From Akkermansia sp. (GTDB lineage Bacteria > Verrucomicrobiota > Verrucomicrobiia > Verrucomicrobiales > Akkermansiaceae): a stretch of DNA of 36,458 bases. The notes under the pieces are model-generated. The model made no database searches. It saw only the letters and a list, made by a program, of their open reading frames with translations, and was not told the origin of the DNA. Of the stretch, positions 1 to 7,924 are shown piece by piece. Made by a program: the position numbers and the translations under genes. The DNA is taken from assembly GCA_024405455.1 (NCBI GenBank), contig JAKSOT010000012.1:1-36458 (forward strand), written 5' to 3'. Every line of letters starts with the position of its first letter. Position 1 is the stretch's first letter.

Positions 1-445
<445 letters not shown>

Positions 446-491
446 GGTGCTTGATACGGTGGTTGCGCCCCGCCGCGCGGGAACGCGCGGC

Positions 492-521
492 ATCCTACCA
501 CACGCTGCACGGATATGTCAA
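492..521 (-). promoter_or_regulatory. trpB promoter with palindrome over the start site
   Basis: On the minus strand: TTGACA (521-516), 18 bp, then TAGGAT (497-492), preceded by TGTGG. A perfect 8-bp inverted repeat with a 4-base loop (472-491) begins directly after the -10 box and covers the expected transcription start. It is better placed for an operator than for a complete RNA hairpin. Confidence 0.6.
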
Positions 522-546
522 CCCGGCAACCGATTGTGTGACAAAA

Positions 547-828
547 TTATTTCCGCCGCGGGGGGAGGGCGGACTTGTCCTTCAGGGCGGCGTTGAGAAG
601 GTTGATCATCTCCTGCAGTTTTTCGGGCTGCTCCTGTGAGAGGTCGTGGCGCTCCGAGATGTCGTCCCGCAGGTTGTAGAGCTCGTATTTGTTCGTTTCC
701 GCGAAGTGGATGAGCTTGAAATCGCCGCAGACGATGGCGGGTTGGGGGGAGTAGATGGTGCCGGGGGAAGGGGGGACCCGGTTGTGGGGGAAGTGGAAGA
801 GGATGGGGCGCGGCCCGGCGGGCGCTTT
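547..828 (-). pseudogene. Remnant of a sulfatase 3' end
   Basis: About 93 codons match the C-terminus of the intact sulfatase at 2058-3650, residue for residue without gaps, from PRPILFHFPHN to the stop. Shared blocks include KLIHFAET, YELYNLR and HDLSQEQPEKLQEMINL. DNA identity looks like about three quarters, so this is an old paralogue or diverged duplicate rather than a recent copy. Upstream of about 828 the frame no longer resembles a sulfatase, and there is no catalytic N-terminal domain, so the piece cannot be an enzyme. The DUF1016 nuclease gene sits between this remnant and the intact sulfatase, on the same strand. Confidence 0.85.
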
Positions 829-913
829 CCAACATGTGCTCGGAACCCCACCGCCTTCCCACCCTTCATTTTTCGAATGTGTTGGCGGCGGCGATAGGCG
901 CGCCGAGCTCGCC

Positions 914-1948
914 TTATGTCCCCTGATTGCCGGTGCCATCAGAAGGAATATCGCAGCGTTCAGAAAGGAGATGCCGTATTTCTTCTTCGGTCGGTAACAG
1001 AAACTTGTATTTGCTGGCGAACAATTGAGTGCTGCCGTTCAAAGAGCTGTACCGCATCACGGTCTTGTCATTGTCAGCGCAGAGGATAAGACCGATGGTT
1101 GGAGCGTCATCCGGTTGGCGCTTCAATTCATCGTACATACGGACATACATATCCATCTGACCGATATCCTGATGCGTCAATTGACCACGTTTCAGATCAA
1201 TCAGCACGAAGCAGCGCAACATGAAATTGTAGAACACCAGGTCAATGTAGAAATGTTGACCGCTTTCCGTGGTGATGCGCTGTTGCCGAGCAACAAAGGC
1301 AAACCCTCGCCCAAGTTCCAAGAGGAAATCCGACAATTTGTCCAAAAGAGCCGTTTCCAAATCTCGTTCCAGATAATCCTTGTTCTCCTTCATATCCAAA
1401 AACTCAAGGATATAAGGGTCTTTGATGATATCCTGGGGACGCATGAGCATTTCTTGATTGCTGGCATCGGCTTCCGCTCGGACAATTTCCTGATGAACGC
1501 TGGCCAACAAACGTTCAAAGTAGGAAGAGCGTATCTGGCGTTCGAGTTGACGCACGCTCCAATGCGCAGCTTCACATTCCCGCAGATAAAAGTTCCTGGC
1601 ACGTTCACTATCAACGCGCAAGAGAGCCATATAATGAGACCAACTCAATTTTCCAGACACCGTCTGGAAAATTGGGAAAGTAGTGTAGAAAAGGCGCATA
1701 TTCGCCAAGTTCGTGGTCGAAAACCCTTTTCCGAACTCTTTGGTCAATTCTTCGGATAGAGCCTGAATGAGCCCTTTCCCATAATCAGCACGCTGTTTGC
1801 CATGCTGTTCCTCTTCAAAAATCCTCCGCCCGATTTCCCAATATGTGCGAACCATAGCCTGATTCACACTGTTCACAACGGCGTGCCTTGCTGCAGAAAT
1901 AAGCTGACGCACGTCATTCAGGAGCTTCCCGGCAGACAAATCGTTCAT
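914..1948 (-). CDS. DUF1016/YhcG-type PD-(D/E)XK nuclease family protein
   Basis: A 344-residue protein. The N-terminal half (about 15-150) matches the DUF1016 N-terminal helical domain, for example the stretch around RTYWEIGRRIFEEEQ and YGKGLIQALSEEL. The C-terminal half (about 175-335) matches the DUF1016 nuclease fold. It has an early ERDLE region (about 194-198), FYIDLVFYN (D236) and LIDLKRG (D251, K253), which fit a PD-(D/E)XK site. The family is a putative DNA nuclease whose role is poorly defined. The ATG at 1948 is chosen because a promoter lies 6 bp upstream and homology begins just after it; an in-frame ATG at 2014 lies upstream of that promoter. The gene is visibly AT-richer than its neighbours and is bracketed by two sulfatase 3' ends, which suggests horizontal acquisition. 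Confidence 0.88.
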   Translation of the reverse strand: MNDLSAGKLLNDVRQLISAARHAVVNSVNQAMVRTYWEIGRRIFEEEQHGKQRADYGKGLIQALSEELTKEFGKGFSTTNLANMRLFYTTFPIFQTVSGKLSWSHYMALLRVDSERARNFYLRECEAAHWSVRQLERQIRSSYFERLLASVHQEIVRAEADASNQEMLMRPQDIIKDPYILEFLDMKENKDYLERDLETALLDKLSDFLLELGRGFAFVARQQRITTESGQHFYIDLVFYNFMLRCFVLIDLKRGQLTHQDIGQMDMYVRMYDELKRQPDDAPTIGLILCADNDKTVMRYSSLNGSTQLFASKYKFLLPTEEEIRHLLSERCDIPSDGTGNQGT

Positions 1949-1954
1949 GCTGCC

Positions 1955-1983
1955 ATTATGGCGCAAATAAAGACTTACCGCAA
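1955..1983 (-). promoter_or_regulatory. Promoter of the DUF1016 gene (leaderless layout)
   Basis: TTGCGG (1983-1978), 17 bp, CATAAT (1960-1955). The ATG follows after 6 bases, so transcription should start at or next to the start codon. Confidence 0.6.
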
Positions 1984-2057
1984 GGGAAAACTCCACCTGA
2001 CAACGGGGTTGCACCTCGTCCGAACGTTTTTTGGGGACGGCAATGGATTAGGAGTCG

Positions 2058-3650
2058 TCACCTTTTGCGCGGGGGGAGGGCGGCCTTGTCTTTAAGGGTA
2101 GCGTTGAAGAGGTTGATCATCTCCTGTAACTTCTCGGGTTGCTCTTGGGAGAGGTCGTGGCTCTCGGAGATGTCGTTGCGGAGGTTGTAGAGCTCGTACG
2201 TGTCCGTCTCTGCGAAGTGGATGAGCTTGTAGTCGCCGTAGACTAGGGCGGAGTGGGGGGAATAGGTGTCGCCCAGGGCGTGGGGGGCCCAGTTGTGGGG
2301 GGAGGGGAGGAGGGTGGGGCGCGGGGACGCGGGGGCGGGTTCGCCGCGCAGGCGGGGCAGCAGGGATTGGCCGTCCACGGTCTGCACGGTGGGCGGCAGC
2401 TGGGTGTAGCCGGCCATCTGGAGGATGGTGGGGAAAAGGTCCTCGCACACCACGGGGGCGGTGCAGATGCTGCGCGGGCGCGCGGTGCCGGGCCAGCAGA
2501 CGATGAGCGGCACGCGGATGCCGCCCTCGTAGCAGGTGCCCTTGCCGCCGCGCAGGGGGAAGTTGGAGAGCGTGTCGCCCAGGCGGCCGCCCTCCGCGCG
2601 CGCCAGGCCGCCGTTGTCCGACATGAAGATGAGGATGGTGTTGTCCCGCAGACCGCGCTGCTCCAGCCACTGCATGAGGTCGCCGAGGCTCTTGTCCATG
2701 CCCTCGATGAGGGCGGCGTAGTTGCGCTCCGCCTCGCTCCATGGGTGGCCGTCATGCGGGTCTTCGTAATGGAAGCGGGTATCGTGCGCGCGCTCGTCCA
2801 GCGGGCAGTGCACGGCATAGTGCGCCATGTAGAGGAAGAAGGGTTTGCCCGCGTGGCGGGGGGCGGCGGTGGCCTGCTGGAGGGTTGCGATGGCTTCGCG
2901 CGTGAGGGCCTCGGTGAGGAAGACGTCGTTTTCGCGGTATTCGGGCTTGTCCATACCGCGGACGGTGAAGGCTCCGGGGCCGTATCCGGTCTTGCCGCGG
3001 TAGTCGGCGAGCCCGCCAATCTCCGAGCCTGCGATGTTGTAGTCGAACCCGAAGAGCGTGGGGTTGGCGCCGGGGGTGTCCTTGGCGCCCCAGTGTGCCT
3101 TGCCGCAATGGATGGTGACGTATCCCCTCTGGCGCAGCAGCTCCGGCAGCGGGGTGCAGACCGCGTAGGGCCGCTGCATGCGGTAGGAGAACGGCTCTTC
3201 CGTGAGCGGGTGGCGGCTCTCACCCTGCGGGGCGGTGCCCTGCGGCTGGATGCCGTTCACGCACCAGTCCTGCGGCGGCAGCATGGGGCAATTCGGCTCG
3301 TCCGTCTCCCTGTCCCGCTGGAGGGTCCAATTGGTGACGCGGTGGCGGGCTGCGTTCATGCCGCTGATGATGCTGCAACGGGAGGGTGAGCAGACGGGTG
3401 CGGCGTAGGCACGGGTGAACATCATGCCCTCATCCGCCAGGCGCAGCATGTTGGGCGTGCGGTAGCGAGCGTTGAGGAACACGGGGCGCGCGGAGCCGTC
3501 GTCCGCCCGCCAGAACGGCACGGAGGAGTCCTCCCAGCCCATATCGTCCACCAGGAAAAGGATGATGTTGGGCTGCGGCTGCGCGTGGGCCGCGGCCGCG
3601 AAAAGCGCGGCCACCGCGAAGGCGCACAAGCTGGACAATGCGCGGCGCAT
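2058..3650 (-). CDS. Secreted sulfatase (formylglycine-dependent)
   Basis: Hydrolyses sulfate esters, probably on glycans, in the periplasm or outside the cell. It has 530 residues. A signal peptide spans residues 1-23 (MRRALSSLCAFAV then an Ala-rich stretch ending AHA). The metal-binding DD of LFLVDDMGW is at 35-36. CSPSR at 87-91 holds the Cys that a formylglycine-generating enzyme or anSME would oxidise. IFMSDNGG lies further on, and the C-terminal YGDYKLIHF block is typical of family S1 sulfatases. The ATG at 3650 is preferred over one at 3710 because it starts the signal peptide and avoids overlapping the previous gene, whose stop lies 14 bp upstream. It is the last gene of the prepilin operon. 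No maturase is present in the window. The substrate cannot be read from the sequence. Confidence 0.93.
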   Translation of the reverse strand: MRRALSSLCAFAVAALFAAAAHAQPQPNIILFLVDDMGWEDSSVPFWRADDGSARPVFLNARYRTPNMLRLADEGMMFTRAYAAPVCSPSRCSIISGMNAARHRVTNWTLQRDRETDEPNCPMLPPQDWCVNGIQPQGTAPQGESRHPLTEEPFSYRMQRPYAVCTPLPELLRQRGYVTIHCGKAHWGAKDTPGANPTLFGFDYNIAGSEIGGLADYRGKTGYGPGAFTVRGMDKPEYRENDVFLTEALTREAIATLQQATAAPRHAGKPFFLYMAHYAVHCPLDERAHDTRFHYEDPHDGHPWSEAERNYAALIEGMDKSLGDLMQWLEQRGLRDNTILIFMSDNGGLARAEGGRLGDTLSNFPLRGGKGTCYEGGIRVPLIVCWPGTARPRSICTAPVVCEDLFPTILQMAGYTQLPPTVQTVDGQSLLPRLRGEPAPASPRPTLLPSPHNWAPHALGDTYSPHSALVYGDYKLIHFAETDTYELYNLRNDISESHDLSQEQPEKLQEMINLFNATLKDKAALPPRKR

Positions 3651-3664
3651 TGCGGGAAAGGGAA

Positions 3665-4408
3665 TCAGCCCTTGCGGGGCTTGCGTCGGCCGTGGGACTC
3701 GTCGTTCCACTCCGCGGTGGCGTACTTGGAAGCCACCAGCCCCTCCACCGCATCGGCGAATCCGGGGAAAGGCTCAGCGCCCTCCACCACGTTCACCCGC
3801 GGGGCGAGCCCCTGCGCCAGCAGGCGCTCCCAGCCGGGCGCGGGCGTGCATTCCTGAATGAGCCCCTGGTGCAGCACGGCACCCTTGCGGCGGCGCTGCC
3901 CCGCCCCCGCGAGCTTCTGCCCGGCGGCGTCCACAATGTCGCTCTTCACCGGGCTGGCCCAGCAGGCGCGGCCGCCGTCCGGCGCGTCCTCGGTCAACAG
4001 CGTGCACGGCACCCCGCATGCGGCCAGGGCCTTGGCCAGCGCGCCGTGTATCCACAGGTAGAGCTGGTCCGCCATGGGGTAGACCACGCCCTCCTGCGCA
4101 GGAAGCGTGACCGTGTAGGTGCAGCCCTTGCGGTGGTCCACAATGCCGCCGCCGGTCCAGCGGCGGATGTATTCCCGCGCACCGGGGAAGATGGAGGCGG
4201 CCTCGGAAGCGGTGTCGAAATAGCCGAAACTGACGGCGGGCAGCGCCCAGCCGTACACGCGCAGCCAGGCCTCCGGGCGGGTGGACAGCAGCTCGTCCGC
4301 CGCCATGTTGTGCCAGCCCGCGCGCGGCACGGGGTCAATCCACAGGTTGATGCACTGCGGCAGGGCATCCATGCCGGCATCCGGCATCTGCATGGGCGCG
4401 GTCTCCAT
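3665..4408 (-). CDS. Lipoate-protein ligase A-like protein (BPL/LplA/LipB fold)
   Basis: A 247-residue member of the biotin/lipoate ligase fold. RRWTGGGIVDH (82-92) matches the LplA RRxSGGGxVxHD motif that binds the lipoyl moiety. SDIVDAAGQKLAGAGQRR (156-173) carries the lysine (about K165) that contacts lipoyl-AMP, and AVLHQG follows as in LplA. The family attaches lipoate, octanoate or biotin to carrier lysines in the cytoplasm. The C-terminal accessory domain of E. coli LplA is absent, so it could also be an octanoyltransferase. It lies 5 bp after a prepilin-like gene and 14 bp before the sulfatase, an odd place for cofactor attachment. The C-terminus is basic (GRRKPRKG). Start at 4408; other in-frame ATGs lie a few codons in. 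Confidence 0.8.
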   Translation of the reverse strand: METAPMQMPDAGMDALPQCINLWIDPVPRAGWHNMAADELLSTRPEAWLRVYGWALPAVSFGYFDTASEAASIFPGAREYIRRWTGGGIVDHRKGCTYTVTLPAQEGVVYPMADQLYLWIHGALAKALAACGVPCTLLTEDAPDGGRACWASPVKSDIVDAAGQKLAGAGQRRRKGAVLHQGLIQECTPAPGWERLLAQGLAPRVNVVEGAEPFPGFADAVEGLVASKYATAEWNDESHGRRKPRKG

Positions 4409-4413
4409 GGCGC

Positions 4414-5397
4414 TTACAGCGGCTGCGGCGGCATCACCGTGGTGGAGTAGGTGCGCGTGTAGCGGTGGAAGAAGTCCGCGGCCTTGGGGGCGCGGCGGCG
4501 CTTCTGGCGCACCTGCTCGATGATGTTGGCGCCTTCCTCCGTGAGCACGGTCATGGAGATGTTCACGCTGTCGATGACGGGGTTGTAGAGGATCTGCCCG
4601 TCCACCTCGATGCGGTCGCCGTACACTTCAATCTCCTTTTCCTTGCCGTTGGAGTTGATGACGGGCACCACGGTGGTCTGGTAGTTGGGATACCCGCGCG
4701 CGGGGTCGCCCTTGCCGGTGGAGTGGCGGATGGTGAAGGTGACGTTGAACTCCACGATGTCCTCGCAGAGGAAGTGCTTCTCGTCCTCGGCCTCGTACGG
4801 TGCGTAGGCGGTCTTGAGGTTGAGGGTGCCCAGCAGGCGCTCGAAGGTGGTGCGCGGCGGCACCAGGTGGCGGTACAGCGAGAAGCGCGGGAATATCTGC
4901 TCTCCCCGGCTGTCCTTGTTGGCGGGCAGGTTGAGCACCTGGTCGCGGTACATCAGGCGGTAGCCCACGCACATCACGTCGCCCTGGGTCTCGTTGTTGT
5001 GGGCGCGCGCGTCACGGTAGGCGCGGCGCAGGGAGGGGTTGCTGCTGACGGTGGGGTTGCGGTCCACGGTGCTGGTGAAGAAGACGCACTGGGCGGAGCG
5101 GGGTATCTTCATGTCCTTGCCGAGAGCCTTCTGCTCCTTGTCCGCGCGGCCGAAGAGCCACTCGTAGCGGTTGTCGCCGATGCGCATCTGCATGGCCTCG
5201 AAGTCGTGTGAGACGCAATCCATGGCAATCCTTGCGCGGGAGCCGGTGCTGATGTCCTCCTGCACGAGGCGCCAGATATCGATGCCCTTGGTGGTCATCT
5301 GCATGATCACGAGCACCAGGATGGCCGTGATGGCCATGGCGGTCATCAGCTCAATGAGCGTGAAGCCGCGCTTGACGATGAGGGAAAGATTCTTCAT
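4414..5397 (-). CDS. Prepilin-like protein, resembles Verru_Chthon cassette protein C
   Basis: A 327-residue protein with a class III prepilin leader: a short basic start, then RGFTLIELMTAMAITAILV (11-29), with cleavage expected between G and F and conserved E at +5. After the hydrophobic helix comes a large extracytoplasmic domain with no motif I recognise. The size and context fit protein C of the four-gene cassette named from Verrucomicrobium and Chthoniobacter. That assignment is from memory and needs an HMM check. The stop of the upstream prepilin gene is 3 bp away, so the two are translated from one mRNA. A prepilin peptidase and assembly ATPase should act on it but are not in the window. 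Confidence 0.8.
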   Translation of the reverse strand: MKNLSLIVKRGFTLIELMTAMAITAILVLVIMQMTTKGIDIWRLVQEDISTGSRARIAMDCVSHDFEAMQMRIGDNRYEWLFGRADKEQKALGKDMKIPRSAQCVFFTSTVDRNPTVSSNPSLRRAYRDARAHNNETQGDVMCVGYRLMYRDQVLNLPANKDSRGEQIFPRFSLYRHLVPPRTTFERLLGTLNLKTAYAPYEAEDEKHFLCEDIVEFNVTFTIRHSTGKGDPARGYPNYQTTVVPVINSNGKEKEIEVYGDRIEVDGQILYNPVIDSVNISMTVLTEEGANIIEQVRQKRRRAPKAADFFHRYTRTYSTTVMPPQPL

Positions 5398-5400
5398 GGC

Positions 5401-6147
5401 TTATCGGCGGAAAGTGAGGTTGGCGGAGAAGGCGGGGCGGCCGAGGCGCTTCCAGGGCTTGTTCTTGTAGCGCGCGGGGTTGGGCGGGGCCATAATGTAG
5501 AAGTCCGCACGGTAGTAGACGATGGCGCCGCGGACGGTGTTGTTCTCCTCGATGATGAAGCGTTCCGGGGACTGGGCGCCCTTGATGGTGCCGGGCTTGG
5601 CGGCCGGCTTGAAGGTGCCGTTGGGCTGGGGCTCCAGCTCGGTCATGCGCACCACGAACACGTTGCCCACCGCATCCTTGATTTCCTTGCTGTGCACGGG
5701 GTCGTCCATCGGGCAGGCGATGGTGACCAGCTGGGTGTAGGCGTTGGGCTGGTTCCGGTTGGCGGGCATCGCGGGGTAGGTGCCGTCCGGGCGCACGCCC
5801 TCGCGGGTGTCCGCGCGGTAGGAGAAGATGACGATGGCGGTGCTGGGCTTGTCGCACTTCTGCATCCAGTAGAACGCCTTGTCGAAGGGAGTGATGAAGC
5901 TGGTGGGGGTGGAGGTCTGCGCGGTCTGGGAAGCCTGCTGCTTGCCGCGCAGGGTGTTCAGTTCCGTGCGCAGGACGGTGGTGATGCGTTCCGCCTCCTG
6001 GCGCGCCAGGGCCTGGCGGATCATGCCGCGCGCCGGCACGAACACCACCAGGAACAGGGAAAGCAGCACGCCCACAAGGCCGATGGCCAGCAGCGTCTCC
6101 ACCAGCGTGAAGCCGCCGCATCGGGTGCTCAGGTTGATTTTCTTCAT
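5401..6147 (-). CDS. Prepilin-like protein, resembles Verru_Chthon cassette protein B
   Basis: 248 residues. The leader MKKINLSTRCGG is followed by FTLVETLLAIGLVGVLLSLF (13-32), a type IV prepilin cleavage and helix pattern with Glu at +5. The middle contains a cluster of Lys/Gln/Thr and a KPSTAIVIFSYRAD segment. The C-terminus ends in an aromatic, basic stretch. It lies 18 bp after the first prepilin gene and 3 bp before the third. It probably forms a complex with the other two as minor pseudopilins or a surface fibre; this is inference from the shared leader and operon. Confidence 0.8.
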   Translation of the reverse strand: MKKINLSTRCGGFTLVETLLAIGLVGVLLSLFLVVFVPARGMIRQALARQEAERITTVLRTELNTLRGKQQASQTAQTSTPTSFITPFDKAFYWMQKCDKPSTAIVIFSYRADTREGVRPDGTYPAMPANRNQPNAYTQLVTIACPMDDPVHSKEIKDAVGNVFVVRMTELEPQPNGTFKPAAKPGTIKGAQSPERFIIEENNTVRGAIVYYRADFYIMAPPNPARYKNKPWKRLGRPAFSANLTFRR

Positions 6148-6165
6148 GTCAGGTAAAGGGGGTGA

Positions 6166-6903
6166 TTACTGTTGAATGGTCTCGTCGATGGTGCGGAGGC
6201 GGGTGGTGTTGCCGTTGGGCCAGACGACCACGCCCTTGGCGCCGGCGGGGCGCTTGAGGTTGTCGGTGGAGGCGGGGATGATGCCGTCCTTGGCGGACCT
6301 GCCGGAGCCGGGATGGCCGTATATGAAAACCATGCGCTGGGCGCGCGTGGGGTTGCCTGGGGAGGCGCCGGGGGCGGCGAAGCGGCCCTTCTCGTCAAAC
6401 TCGATGCAGTAGATCTTGGTGGAGCCCTTGTTGGAGAGGCGGGCCTTATCCTCGCCCAGTCCGTCCTCGCCGTCCATCCATTCCACGGGGCGGCTGTAGT
6501 GAGGGCTGAAGTACACGCCGCTGGGCAGCATCACGCCGGCGGAGGTGGACACCCACTTGCCCTTGTGCACCACGTCCGTGCCGTCAGCACCGGCACCGTT
6601 GCCGTCGCTCTTCTTGAACATCTGCACCGTCATGAAGCGCAGGTGGCGGGAATCCCGTTCCGTGGCGGAGCCCGGGTCGTTGGCGATGATGATGCGGGTG
6701 TAGGTGTCGTTGCCCTGAGCGGTGGCGCGGGCCTCGCGCACCAGGGATTCCATCATGTCGATGGCGCTGTCCATGCTGCGGCCCTTACCGGGGTCGCGCA
6801 GCACGCTGGCGGCCATGACCATCATAAGGCTGATGATGGCGATGACGACCATGAGCTCAATCATGGTGAAACCGGCTGTGATTCTCCTGCGGAAGCGTTT
6901 CAT
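6166..6903 (-). CDS. Prepilin-like protein, resembles Verru_Chthon cassette protein D
   Basis: First gene of the operon, 245 residues. MKRFRRRITAG is followed by FTMIELMVVIAIISLMMVMA (12-31), a clear prepilin leader. The long head domain includes STKIYCIEFDEKGRFAAPG and VVVWPNGNTTRLRTID near the end, the latter like pseudopilin GspH-type C-termini. The frame stays open to 7350, but that would overlap uppP on the other strand. The ATG at 6903 is fixed by the prepilin leader and by a promoter 36 bp upstream. Downstream genes follow within 3-18 bp through to the sulfatase at 2058. Protein A of the presumed cassette is not present. Confidence 0.82.
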   Translation of the reverse strand: MKRFRRRITAGFTMIELMVVIAIISLMMVMAASVLRDPGKGRSMDSAIDMMESLVREARATAQGNDTYTRIIIANDPGSATERDSRHLRFMTVQMFKKSDGNGAGADGTDVVHKGKWVSTSAGVMLPSGVYFSPHYSRPVEWMDGEDGLGEDKARLSNKGSTKIYCIEFDEKGRFAAPGASPGNPTRAQRMVFIYGHPGSGRSAKDGIIPASTDNLKRPAGAKGVVVWPNGNTTRLRTIDETIQQ

Positions 6904-6939
6904 AAGCTGAATGTGCCGAACAGGAATTCGGCTAGTGGC

Positions 6940-6968
6940 AAGATACCACAAATCCCAAGCGGTGGCAA
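6940..6968 (-). promoter_or_regulatory. Promoter of the prepilin-sulfatase operon
   Basis: TTGCCA (6968-6963), 17 bp ending in TGTGG, TATCTT (6945-6940). The leader contains a 6-bp stem (6915-6920 with 6927-6932). Confidence 0.65.
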
Positions 6969-7012
6969 TCATATTTTGCACGCCCGCGCGCGGAAAGGAG
7001 ACTTTTTTAGCA

Positions 7013-7041
7013 TTGACGAAACGGCTGAAATAGGGTATACG
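7013..7041 (+). promoter_or_regulatory. uppP promoter (leaderless layout)
   Basis: TTGACG (7013-7018), 17 bp, TATACG (7036-7041). Only 7 bases separate the -10 box from the ATG at 7049, so the transcript should begin at or beside the start codon. Confidence 0.65.
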
Positions 7042-7048
7042 GCGCGGC

Positions 7049-7924
7049 ATGAGCATCCTTGAATCACTGATTATGGGTTTGGTGGAAGGCCTTACGGAAT
7101 ACCTTCCCGTGAGTTCCACCGGGCATCTCATCATCACGCAGTACCTGCTGGGCATGGAAGATTCGGATGCCATGAAGGCCTTTGAGATCTGCATCCAGGG
7201 CGGCGCCATCCTGGCGGTTCTGGGGCTGTATTTCCAGCGCGTGGCGGCCATGGTTCGCGGCGTGCTGGGCAAGGACCCCGCGGGCTTCCGCATGCTGGTG
7301 AACACGATTGTGGCGTTCCTGCCCGCAGCGGTCATCGGCCTGCTGTGCAACGACTACATAAAAGACTACCTGTTCAACGCGCCCACGGTGATGATATCCT
7401 GGGCGGTGGGCGGCATTGTGATTCTGCTGTACGTGCAGGCGCGCAACAAGTCCGGCAAGGGCTTCGGCGGCGCGCCGCTGGAGGAATTGACGTGGAAGGG
7501 AGCGCTGGGCGTGGGCTTCATGCAGTGCATCGCCATGTGCCCGGGGGTGAGCCGCAGCCTGATGACCATGCTGGGCGGCCTGTGCGTGGGCCTGAGCGTG
7601 GCGGCGGCGGTGGAATTTAGCTTTATCCTGGGACTCATCACGTTGGGCGCGGCCACCTGCCATGATGCGGTGAAGTACGGCTCCCACATGGTGGAGGACA
7701 TCGGCTGGGGCCCGATGATAGCGGGCACAGTGATGGCCTGGGCGAGCGCCTGGGTGGCGGTGAAGTGGATGGTGGGCTACCTGAACAGGCACAGCCTGGC
7801 CATCTTCGGCTGGTACCGCCTGGCGGCGGCGCTGGTGATGCTGCTGCTCATCCTCAACGGCTTTGAGGTGAAGCAGGAGCAGGAACCCGCCGAGCAGCCC
7901 CAGCCCGCGGAGGTTCAGGAGTAG
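7049..7924 (+). CDS. uppP: Undecaprenyl-diphosphate phosphatase (BacA family)
   Basis: Integral membrane enzyme that dephosphorylates undecaprenyl diphosphate to recycle the lipid carrier for peptidoglycan and O-antigen; extra copies give bacitracin resistance. 291 residues with several hydrophobic helices. Signature motifs are EGLTEYLPVSSTGH (13-26) and PGVSRS (165-170), which hold the catalytic Glu, Ser and Arg region. The C-terminus ends in a soluble Glu/Pro/Gln-rich tail of about 20 residues not typical of the family. The gene overlaps the 3' end of the convergent SNF2 gene by 10 bp. Confidence 0.96.
   Translation: MSILESLIMGLVEGLTEYLPVSSTGHLIITQYLLGMEDSDAMKAFEICIQGGAILAVLGLYFQRVAAMVRGVLGKDPAGFRMLVNTIVAFLPAAVIGLLCNDYIKDYLFNAPTVMISWAVGGIVILLYVQARNKSGKGFGGAPLEELTWKGALGVGFMQCIAMCPGVSRSLMTMLGGLCVGLSVAAAVEFSFILGLITLGAATCHDAVKYGSHMVEDIGWGPMIAGTVMAWASAWVAVKWMVGYLNRHSLAIFGWYRLAAALVMLLLILNGFEVKQEQEPAEQPQPAEVQE

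Noticed and set aside
6904..7350. N-terminal extension of the first prepilin gene
   Set aside because: The added residues overlap uppP on the other strand and would bury the prepilin leader, which must be near the N-terminus.
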